A DNA stretch of 5,869 nt. Origin: an uncultured Caryophanales bacterium. Lineage in GTDB: Bacteria; Bacillota_I; Bacilli_A; RFN20; CAG-826. Under the pieces are notes generated by a model. It was not told the DNA's origin, ran no database searches, and saw only the letters and a program-made list of their open reading frames with translations. Numbering within the stretch: position 1 is the stretch's first letter; every line of letters begins with the position of its first letter. This document shows positions 1 to 5,379 of this stretch, piece after piece. The position numbers were made by a program, and so were the translations under genes. The stretch lies in NCBI GenBank assembly GCA_947165725.1, contig CAMVBL010000066.1, forward strand, positions 1 to 5,869, given 5' to 3'.

Positions 1-40
1 ATATGCCCATCCAGTTATTTAAAAGGCAATATTCATATAA

Positions 41-72
41 AACTAACTCGGTAATCGTTAACCTATTATTTG
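41..72 (+). repeat. Candidate diverged repeat, copy 1 (upstream of fic)
   Basis: AACTAACT (41-48) is followed 9 nt later by TTAACCTATTATTTG (58-72). The same two blocks occur in the same order at 5295-5331 upstream of fba, with one mismatch in the second block and a 14-nt spacer. A further shared ATAYGCC lies at 1-7 here and 5257-5263 there, at nearly matching distance (40 versus 38 nt to AACTAACT). This could be two diverged copies of an intergenic element, or coincidence in AT-rich DNA. The left window edge may cut the element. Confidence 0.25.
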
Positions 73-116
73 ATCAAAAAAGTTTAATTCGGTATTTTTT
101 GGCTAAAAATAGGTAG

Positions 117-145
117 TTGCATATTTTCCTTAAGTGATACATACT
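117..145 (+). promoter_or_regulatory. Possible promoter of the fic/EF-G2 block
   Basis: A TTGCAT (117-122) sits 17 nt before CATACT (140-145), matching the -35 and -10 consensus at 3 and 4 of 6 positions. A better -10 match, TAGAAT at 145-150, lacks a -35 at normal spacing. A start of transcription somewhere in 117-160 is plausible because fic is the first gene and no other upstream gene is visible, but the exact boxes are weak. Confidence 0.25.
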
Positions 146-167
146 AGAATCACAGAGGTTACATAAT

Positions 168-1208
168 ATGCGAATGTTTGACTTACAGGGTACTGTCAAT
201 GCTCTTTTGACCAACCCTAACATTGTTTCTTTACTTAATTCTATTGAATTATATAAAGGAAAAACTACCGCCGTTAAGAAACTCAAGAAAATTGAAAAAT
301 TAACGGAACTTGCTTACATCAGTGGCACAGAAGCTAGTTGTGCGATGGGTTCAGTCTTCATCGGTGATGATCGTATGAAAGCTTTACTCGTTAAGGGACA
401 ATCCCCAGCAACTTATACAGAATATGTCTTCAATGGTTATTACAAAGCATTAAAGCACATCGATGAATGCTACAAATTCCAACCATTCGATCGCTCATTT
501 ATCTCAACATTACATTACTATTTATATAAGGACTATAACCCAGAGATGGGTGGTCAATATAAAGACGCCTTAAATTATATTCAAGAAAGAATGACTGATG
601 GTTCAATGAGAACAATCTTCGTCACTGCTGATCCAAGTGCGGTTCCTCAACTATTAGACAATCTTGTTTATCAATATAACCTTGCCGCTCAAAACGAAGA
701 AACAAATAAGCTCGTCCTTATTCTTGCTTTCATGCTCGACTTCGTTTGTATCCATCCATTCAATAGAGCGAATGGCCGTATCTCTAGATTAATCATGAAC
801 TTCTTAATGAAGAAGAATGGTTATGATATCGGCAATTACTTCTCCATCCCATATATCATGAGACAACGTTTCTCTGATTATATCGATGCTTTTGAAGCTT
901 CTTCCCAAGGCTGGCATGATAATGAAAACGATTATACACAATTCGTTACTTATATGCTCAAGTGCATCTTAGAAGCATATCGTAAACTTGACTACATTAT
1001 GGAAGTCAACGATATGGATGAATTAACCGTTGAAAAGGTTTACAAAGTTATCTTTGATAGTGCGAAACCAATTAGTAAACGTGTTATTGAAAACGTCTTA
1101 TACGCCACAAGTTCAGCGACCATTGAAAAGGCTTTAGCCGAACTCGTGAAAGATAATAGAATCCAGCTCATATCTAAAGGTAGATATAGCAAGTACTTCA
1201 GACTATAA
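168..1208 (+). CDS. Fic-domain protein with C-terminal winged helix and degenerate active-site motif
   Basis: Fic enzymes usually transfer AMP, or another phosphate-containing group, onto a hydroxyl of a target protein. This 346-residue protein has a helical N-terminus (about 1-50), a Fic core (about 55-270) and a C-terminal winged-helix-like segment (about 285-346, ending in a Lys-Gly-Arg-x-Ser-Lys-Tyr turn). The Fic motif is HPFNRANGRISR at 196-207. Catalytic His196, Asn202, Gly203, Arg204 and Arg207 remain. The acidic residue normally two after Phe is Arg200, and the following Gly is Ala201. The inhibitory-helix motif, normally S/T-x-x-x-E-G/N, appears as Ser57...Gly61-Ser62, without its Glu. 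A flap-like segment follows Asp144-Gly145. Family membership is clear, but activity and reaction are not: it could be a changed-specificity enzyme or an inactive binding protein. The start is ATG 168, with AGAGGT 9 nt upstream (154-159); ATG 174 is an alternative. The next gene follows after 12 nt. Confidence 0.88.
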   Translation: MRMFDLQGTVNALLTNPNIVSLLNSIELYKGKTTAVKKLKKIEKLTELAYISGTEASCAMGSVFIGDDRMKALLVKGQSPATYTEYVFNGYYKALKHIDECYKFQPFDRSFISTLHYYLYKDYNPEMGGQYKDALNYIQERMTDGSMRTIFVTADPSAVPQLLDNLVYQYNLAAQNEETNKLVLILAFMLDFVCIHPFNRANGRISRLIMNFLMKKNGYDIGNYFSIPYIMRQRFSDYIDAFEASSQGWHDNENDYTQFVTYMLKCILEAYRKLDYIMEVNDMDELTVEKVYKVIFDSAKPISKRVIENVLYATSSATIEKALAELVKDNRIQLISKGRYSKYFRL

Positions 1209-1213
1209 GGAGA
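1207..1213 (+). promoter_or_regulatory. Shine-Dalgarno site overlapping the fic stop codon
   Basis: AAGGAGA lies 7 nt before the EF-G-like ATG at 1221, and its first two bases are the last two of the fic TAA stop (1206-1208). A strong ribosome site placed on the previous stop codon suggests that the two genes share one mRNA and may be translationally coupled. Confidence 0.85.
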
Positions 1214-1220
1214 ATCAATC

Positions 1221-3272
1221 ATGGCAAATTACGATGCAAAAAATATCAGAAACGTAGTTATCTTAGGTCACCAATCAACAGGTAAAACAACTTTAGCCGA
1301 ATCCTTAGCGTTCATCGCTGGTTTAATTCCTCAAAAAGGTGAAGTTGAAAAGAAAAACACTATTAGTGACTACACTCCTGATGAACAAAAAAGAGGTGGC
1401 TCAATTCAAACCGCCGTTATCCCATTAAACTATAAAGATCACAAGATTAACATCATCGATGTTCCAGGTAATGATGACTTCATTTCTGAATACATTGGTG
1501 TCTTAGGCGCAGTTAAAGGTGCTGTCTTAGTGGTCGATGCCTCAATCGGTGTTCAAGTCGGTACAGTTAAACACTGGAATCAACTTAGAAAACGTGGCAT
1601 CCCAACCTTCATCTTCATCAACAAAGTTGATAAAGAAAACGTTAAATTCGATGAATTATTAGAAGAAATTCGTTCCAAATTAGGTAAGAATGCTATTCCA
1701 TTCTGCTACCCATTAGGTCATGGTGATGGCTTTGATGGCTTCGCTAATGTCGTTGACTTAAAAGCGAGAAAACTAAATGGCAAGAAGTGTGAAGACGCTC
1801 CTATCCACGATGATAAGAAAGAAAAGATCTTCGAACTTCATAACATGATTAGTGAAGAAGTCGCTAAAGCAGATGACGTCTTATTAGAAAAATTCTTCTC
1901 CGGTGAAGAATTCACCGTTCAAGAAGTTCATGAATCTTTAAGAAAACTCGTCTTAGCGGGTGAATTAGTTCCAGTTTTAGTCGGTAGCGCCACAAAGAAT
2001 ATCGGTGTTGAAACAATGCTTGATATGTTCATTGACTACCTACCTTGCCCAGCGGACTTAAAGCCATATGAAGCCAAAGATGAAAATGGTAATCCAGTCA
2101 CTCGTGAAACAAAAGACAGTGAACCATTCTCTGCTTATGTCTTCAAGACCGTCGTTGACCCATATTCAGGCACAATTAATATTATTAAAGTTAATTCTGG
2201 TGTCTTAAAAACTGGTGATGAAATCTACGTCAATAAAGGCACACAAAGAGTTTCTATGCTATATCAAATGACAGGCAAGAAACTTGACGCTATTCAAGAA
2301 GTCCACGCTGGTGATATTGCCGCGATTACAAGACTTGAAGGTGTCGCTAGTGGTATGACATTATCTTCGCCAAAAGCAGTTATTGAATATAAACCAGCCC
2401 ATTATCCAACCGCTGTTATCTTCAAAGCTATCATCTTAGCCAATAAGAATGATGAAGCAAAGATTGGTCCAGCATTAGCGAAGATCCAAGCTGAAGATCC
2501 AGCTGTTGAAGTCAAACGTAATAATGAAACAAAACAATTATTATTAGGTGGTGTTTCTGATTCCCATATCAGCTTCGTTCTCGCTAAACTCAAAGATACA
2601 TATAAAATCGATGTCACAACCGAACCAATGAAAGTCGTCTATCGTGAATCCATTAAGGGTACCGCCGAAGGCGATGGCCGTTACGTTAAACAATCTGGTG
2701 GTAGTGGTTTCTATGGTGTCGTTAAGATGAGATTTGAACCAGCTGAAGAAAGTGTCTTCGCAGAAGAAGTCTTCGGTGGTGCAGTTCCAAAGAACTACTT
2801 CCCAGCCGTTGAAAAAGGTTTCTTTGAAGCCCTTAACTCTGGCCCATTAGCTGGCTTCCCAGTTATCGGTGTTAAAGGTGTCTTAGTTGATGGTAAATAT
2901 CACCCAGTTGATAGTAACGAACAAGCATTCAAGATGGCTGGTATCTTAGCGTTCAAAGATGCCTATCCAAAGTGCAAACCAATCATCTTAGAACCAATCA
3001 TGAGAATCCATGTTATCGCCCCAACAGAATATACTGGTGATATCATGTCTGACTTAAATACACGTCGTGCGCGTATTCAAAACATGGAAGAACACGAAGG
3101 TATGCAAGATATCGAAGCGTTAATTCCTGAAGCTGAAATCGTTGACTACGTCACACAACTTAAGTCCATCACTCAAGCTTCTGGCTATTTCAATAGAGAA
3201 TTCGTCTCTTACGAAGAAGTTCCAGAATACTTAAAAGAAAAAGTTATTAAAGAGAATAAGATTTCTCAATAA
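1221..3272 (+). CDS. EF-G2-like translational GTPase (elongation factor G paralogue)
   Basis: This 683-residue protein has full EF-G length and order: G domain (about 1-280), beta-barrel domain II (about 300-385), domain III (about 395-475), domain IV (about 478-600) and domain V (about 600-683). Visible motifs are the P-loop GHQSTGKTT (16-24), switch I RGGSI (58-62), switch II DVPGN (80-84), NKVD (134-137) and GSA (255-257). Domain IV has QSGGSGFYG (491-499) and HPVDSNE (561-567); domain V has GDIMSDLN (606-613). The GVQVGT...W stretch (110-119) and the replaced His of DTPGH point to the EF-G2 branch rather than canonical FusA, which would have AHIDAGKTT and DTPGHVDF. The catalytic His is Asn84, and the Ile of RGI(T/S)I is Gly60. 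It presumably binds the ribosome in the cytoplasm. Whether it translocates, recycles or responds to stress cannot be read from sequence. It is coupled to the upstream fic gene and followed by a strong terminator. Confidence 0.92.
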   Translation: MANYDAKNIRNVVILGHQSTGKTTLAESLAFIAGLIPQKGEVEKKNTISDYTPDEQKRGGSIQTAVIPLNYKDHKINIIDVPGNDDFISEYIGVLGAVKGAVLVVDASIGVQVGTVKHWNQLRKRGIPTFIFINKVDKENVKFDELLEEIRSKLGKNAIPFCYPLGHGDGFDGFANVVDLKARKLNGKKCEDAPIHDDKKEKIFELHNMISEEVAKADDVLLEKFFSGEEFTVQEVHESLRKLVLAGELVPVLVGSATKNIGVETMLDMFIDYLPCPADLKPYEAKDENGNPVTRETKDSEPFSAYVFKTVVDPYSGTINIIKVNSGVLKTGDEIYVNKGTQRVSMLYQMTGKKLDAIQEVHAGDIAAITRLEGVASGMTLSSPKAVIEYKPAHYPTAVIFKAIILANKNDEAKIGPALAKIQAEDPAVEVKRNNETKQLLLGGVSDSHISFVLAKLKDTYKIDVTTEPMKVVYRESIKGTAEGDGRYVKQSGGSGFYGVVKMRFEPAEESVFAEEVFGGAVPKNYFPAVEKGFFEALNSGPLAGFPVIGVKGVLVDGKYHPVDSNEQAFKMAGILAFKDAYPKCKPIILEPIMRIHVIAPTEYTGDIMSDLNTRRARIQNMEEHEGMQDIEALIPEAEIVDYVTQLKSITQASGYFNREFVSYEEVPEYLKEKVIKENKISQ

Positions 3273-3287
3273 TAAAACCCAAATCAG

Positions 3288-3322
3288 GAAGAGAGGGAAT
3301 ATCGTTTCCCTCTTTTCTTTTT
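3288..3322 (+). terminator. Intrinsic terminator after the EF-G2-like gene
   Basis: A 12-bp stem pairs 3288-3299 (GAAGAGAGGGAA) with 3306-3317 (TTCCCTCTTTTC), with one G-T wobble and a 6-nt loop, followed by TTTTT at 3318-3322. It lies 15 nt past the stop codon and separates the fic/EF-G2 block from surE. Confidence 0.88.
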
Positions 3323-3340
3323 CAAAGAAATATTACAAAA

Positions 3341-3349
3341 TAATGAGGT
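3341..3349 (+). promoter_or_regulatory. Shine-Dalgarno-like site abutting the surE start codon
   Basis: TAATGAGGT matches the full anti-SD complement TAAGGAGGT at 8 of 9 positions but touches the ATG at 3350 directly, instead of leaving the usual 5-9 nt. No other start is possible: the frame has TGA at 3344-3346, and the TNDDG metal motif starts at residue 6, so a later start would remove it. Confidence 0.5.
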
Positions 3350-4066
3350 ATGAAATTCTTATTAACTAATGATGACGGCTATAACGCTCAAGGAATACTT
3401 CTCCTTAAGGATAAACTCTTAAAATACGGTGAAGTGACGATTGTTGCGCCTTTTGAGCATATGTCAGCGAAGAGTGCATCAATTACTTTAGGTGATTGGC
3501 TTAAAGTCGATAGAATCGATGAACACACCTATGCAGTACATGGCACTCCTACAGACTGTACATCTCTTGCTTTAGCAGGGCTTAATATTGACTGTGATGT
3601 CGTTGTCTCTGGTTGTAATAATGGTCCAAACCTCTCTTATGATGTCATTTTAAGTGGCACAATTGGAGCGTGCTTAGGTGCGGCTACATTCCGTAAAAAG
3701 ACTGTTGCTTTCAGCGCGCCTTTTGACGATTTCACATGCTTAATTGAACACTTTGATGAAATTTGGGAATACATTATGAAGCATAACCTACTAGATAAGA
3801 GATATGTATTGAACGTCAACTTACCAAAAGGAACCTATAAAGGTATTGCCTTAGGCCGCTTATTCTATCGTAAAGACCGTTATTATTTTGATCAAAACGA
3901 AGACTTATATTACGCTTTAAGAGATACACAAGAATATTTAGAAATGCCGGAAGACGCTGACTGCAGATTAGTGAAAGAAGGCTATGTTGTTATTACACCT
4001 ATTTCTCGTATTCCATTTGAAGAAGATATATACGAAGAACTTAAAAAGAAGGTGCAAGATCAATAA
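3350..4066 (+). CDS. surE: 5'/3'-nucleotidase SurE
   Basis: SurE is a cytoplasmic metal-dependent phosphatase that removes phosphate from 5'- and 3'-nucleoside monophosphates, and in some species from short polyphosphate. The N-terminal LLTNDDGY (4-11) supplies metal ligands Asp8 and Asp9. Ser39 in the APFEHMSAK stretch and Asn90 in SGCNNGPN (87-94) fit the other two ligands. HGTPTDC (64-70) matches the family GTPADC block, and LSGTIGA corresponds to YSGTVGA. At 238 residues it is close to the usual 240-260, with the variable C-terminal part (about 165-238) intact. Small departures are Ser for Gly in NLGxD and Leu for Tyr in YSGT; the four metal ligands are kept, so activity is likely. It follows a terminator, so it needs its own promoter or read-through, but no convincing promoter is visible in the short gap 3323-3349. 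The methyltransferase gene overlaps its stop codon by one base. Confidence 0.93.
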   Translation: MKFLLTNDDGYNAQGILLLKDKLLKYGEVTIVAPFEHMSAKSASITLGDWLKVDRIDEHTYAVHGTPTDCTSLALAGLNIDCDVVVSGCNNGPNLSYDVILSGTIGACLGAATFRKKTVAFSAPFDDFTCLIEHFDEIWEYIMKHNLLDKRYVLNVNLPKGTYKGIALGRLFYRKDRYYFDQNEDLYYALRDTQEYLEMPEDADCRLVKEGYVVITPISRIPFEEDIYEELKKKVQDQ

Positions 4067-5118
4067 TGCATTTTGAGTTAAACGAAACTGAAGATAAAAA
4101 GCTTCTCGCCTTATTTAATCAACACGAGAAGAATATTGACTATTTGCTATACCTTCGCGATTTAATTTGGCAAGAGCCACATTTAAACAGTGGTCTTTTC
4201 GTTAATAAAAATAGCTTTGAAACAAAGCAAGAATTCATTAAACAAGTTTTAGAAAATAAGAAAGTAGATTCGTCTTTCATCAACAAGAATCTTCTTTGGG
4301 ATACTCATGAAGTGATGCTAGATACATTCACTAATAATCCATATTATCAAGCTCTTAAAAACATCACTTTTGATCAAGATGGTTGGAAGTTATCTCATAA
4401 GGTAATGAAAGCTTTTACATTATTCCCATATGATGAACAATATCATTATGGAAGTAATTCAATATTAAAGATGTCATTAGGCTATTTTACCAAGGATTAT
4501 GATTATCCCACAATTTCATTATATGACCAAGAGTGGATGAGCCTCAATCCTCATGAAATTAGAACAATGGAAATGCCTATACAAATCGCTAAAGGAAAAG
4601 TCTTAACGTTAGGTTTAGGACTTGGCTATTTCGCTTATATGGTTCATCTAAAAGAAGAAGTTAAAGAAGTCTATATTGTTGAGATGGATTTAGAACTCAT
4701 TAAGTTATTCCAAAAGCATCTATTACCTCTATTCCCACATAGAGAAAAGATCCACATCATAAAAGCGGACGCTCTAGCGTTTATCAATCAAATCAATGAT
4801 AGAGATTATGACTTTATCTTCTCTGATTTATGGCATGATGTCAGTGATGGTTTACCTATGTATATAAAACTATTAGAAAGATTTGATAAGTTTACTTATA
4901 CAAAACGTCATTATTGGATTGAAAATTCATTAATTGCTTATCTAAGATTATTAATCATCGGTGTTATTAAAGATGAATATTATAAGAATGTAAGTGATTA
5001 TGATGAAATCCAATTAACGATAAAAAAGAATCTAGAAAACTATACACTCCATAATAGTTATGAACTAGACGCTTTACTAAATATTCAAGGAGTAAAAAAC
5101 TCCGTATTAATCAAGTGA
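4066..5118 (+). CDS. Uncharacterised class I SAM-dependent methyltransferase (spermidine-synthase-like fold)
   Basis: The second half of this 350-residue protein is a Rossmann methyltransferase core. The glycine-rich motif I is VLTLGLGLGYFAY (179-191), the acidic end of strand 2 is VYIVEMD (202-208), the next motif is ADALAF (234-239), and motif IV is FIFSDLWHD (250-258). The order and the EMD acid resemble the spermidine synthase/PRMT-like group. The signature residues for polyamine substrates were not recognised, so this should not be called SpeE. The first 170 residues are a separate Trp- and Tyr-rich region of unknown function. No signal peptide or convincing membrane segment is seen. The ATG overlaps the surE stop as TAATG; a GAAGG about 13 nt upstream is a poor ribosome site, so expression probably depends on coupling to surE. 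The substrate is unknown. The TGA stop is followed at once by a terminator-like hairpin. Confidence 0.75.
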   Translation: MHFELNETEDKKLLALFNQHEKNIDYLLYLRDLIWQEPHLNSGLFVNKNSFETKQEFIKQVLENKKVDSSFINKNLLWDTHEVMLDTFTNNPYYQALKNITFDQDGWKLSHKVMKAFTLFPYDEQYHYGSNSILKMSLGYFTKDYDYPTISLYDQEWMSLNPHEIRTMEMPIQIAKGKVLTLGLGLGYFAYMVHLKEEVKEVYIVEMDLELIKLFQKHLLPLFPHREKIHIIKADALAFINQINDRDYDFIFSDLWHDVSDGLPMYIKLLERFDKFTYTKRHYWIENSLIAYLRLLIIGVIKDEYYKNVSDYDEIQLTIKKNLENYTLHNSYELDALLNIQGVKNSVLIK

Positions 5119-5124
5119 CCTCAT

Positions 5125-5155
5125 CCCCTACTTATAGAAGATAGGGGTCTTCTTT
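5125..5155 (+). terminator. Likely terminator after the surE/methyltransferase block
   Basis: CCCCTA (5125-5130) pairs with TAGGGG (5142-5147). Inside it, CTT (5131-5133) pairs with AAG (5138-5140) across an ATAG loop, leaving A5141 bulged. The tail TCTTCTTT is only moderately T-rich, so termination may be partial. It starts 7 nt after the methyltransferase stop codon. Confidence 0.6.
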
Positions 5156-5166
5156 GAGAATTCAAT

Positions 5167-5220
5167 AAAAAAGAACCCTTTTGACTAATTAACCGATAAG
5201 TGTCAGGAGGATTCGTTCTT
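5167..5220 (-). terminator. Candidate minus-strand intrinsic terminator
   Basis: On the minus strand, AAGAAC (5220-5215) pairs with GTTCTT (5176-5171) and is followed by more T residues, giving a six-T run at 5172-5167. Inner pairs CCT/AGG and TGAC/GTCA are separated by a CC/AA mismatch, with an unpaired GAAT on the left side and a loop of about 16 nt. The T run reads only in the minus direction. The stem is imperfect. It would end a transcript coming from the fba side. Confidence 0.4.
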
Positions 5221-5228
5221 CAGTTCTC

Positions 5229-5294
5229 TTATATCAAACCTTCTAAATAATTCAACATACGCCAAGCTTTACTGATTAGATAAACGTTAGCCAT
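5229..5294 (-). CDS. Possible 21-residue small ORF (uncertain)
   Basis: An ATG at 5294-5292 opens 21 codons beginning MANVYLISKA and ending NYLEGLI before TAA at 5231-5229. The stop lies just ahead of the candidate minus-strand terminator, giving an ORF-then-terminator layout typical of a leader peptide or small-protein transcript. Against it: no good Shine-Dalgarno precedes the ATG, no convincing minus-strand promoter was found, and an ORF this short is expected by chance. I do not recognise the peptide. The nearest related sequence, at the window's left end, does not keep this reading frame cleanly. Confidence 0.2.
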   Translation of the reverse strand: MANVYLISKAWRMLNYLEGLI

Positions 5295-5331
5295 AACTAA
5301 CTTTTAGCAAAAAATATTAACGTATTATTTG
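5295..5331 (+). repeat. Candidate diverged repeat, copy 2 (upstream of fba)
   Basis: AACTAACT (5295-5302) and TTAACGTATTATTTG (5317-5331) match the blocks at 41-48 and 58-72, with one mismatch in the second block and a 5-nt difference in spacing. The second block runs into the fba -35 region and supplies the left arm of the dyad at 5323-5342. Confidence 0.25.
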
Positions 5332-5342
5332 TGTAAATAATA
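5323..5342. promoter_or_regulatory. Dyad over the fba -35 region, candidate operator
   Basis: TATTATTT (5323-5330) and AAATAATA (5335-5342) form a perfect 8-bp inverted repeat around GTGT. It overlaps the likely -35 box (5329-5334) and ends 8 nt before the -10, a usual place for a repressor site. It does not match cre (CcpA), Rex, CggR or another operator I can name with confidence. AT-rich palindromes also arise by chance. Confidence 0.4.
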
Positions 5343-5356
5343 GTGTGGTGTATAAT
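5329..5356 (+). promoter_or_regulatory. fba promoter
   Basis: A perfect -10 box TATAAT lies at 5351-5356, with TTGTGT (5329-5334, 3 of 6 matches) 16 nt upstream as the best -35. Transcription would start near 5363, giving a leader of about 17 nt that includes the ribosome binding site. The weak -35 coincides with the dyad, which would fit regulated or activator-assisted expression. Confidence 0.7.
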
Positions 5357-5379
5357 ATTCCCGGAAAGAAGGAAATTAT

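Noticed and set aside
3..116. 37-codon + strand ORF beginning ATGCCCATC at the left edge, possibly a small gene or the end of an upstream gene
   Set aside because: It uses CAG, AGG and CGG codons that the neighbouring genes mostly avoid, has no visible ribosome site within the window and resembles no family I know. Chance is the simpler explanation, though a gene end entering from the left cannot be fully excluded.
74..286. Minus-strand 70-codon ORF overlapping the start of fic
   Set aside because: It overlaps the well-supported fic gene, has no recognisable domain and is a typical antisense shadow, as are the minus-strand ORFs at 1040-1222, 2402-2617 and 3637-3819.
3323..3349. Promoter for surE between the terminator and the start codon (TATTAC at 3331-3336 as a -10)
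   Set aside because: Only 4 of 6 bases match and the region 17 nt upstream is the terminator arm, with no -35 resemblance.
5116..5118. TGA as a possible Trp codon extending the methyltransferase, as in mycoplasma-type code
   Set aside because: Trp is TGG throughout, the protein's folded core is already complete, and a terminator-like hairpin begins 7 nt later.
5205..5210. Perfect AGGAGG on the + strand in the gap before fba
   Set aside because: No ATG, GTG or TTG follows at a useful distance, so it is not a ribosome site for a + strand gene. It is better read as CCTCCT within the minus-strand hairpin.
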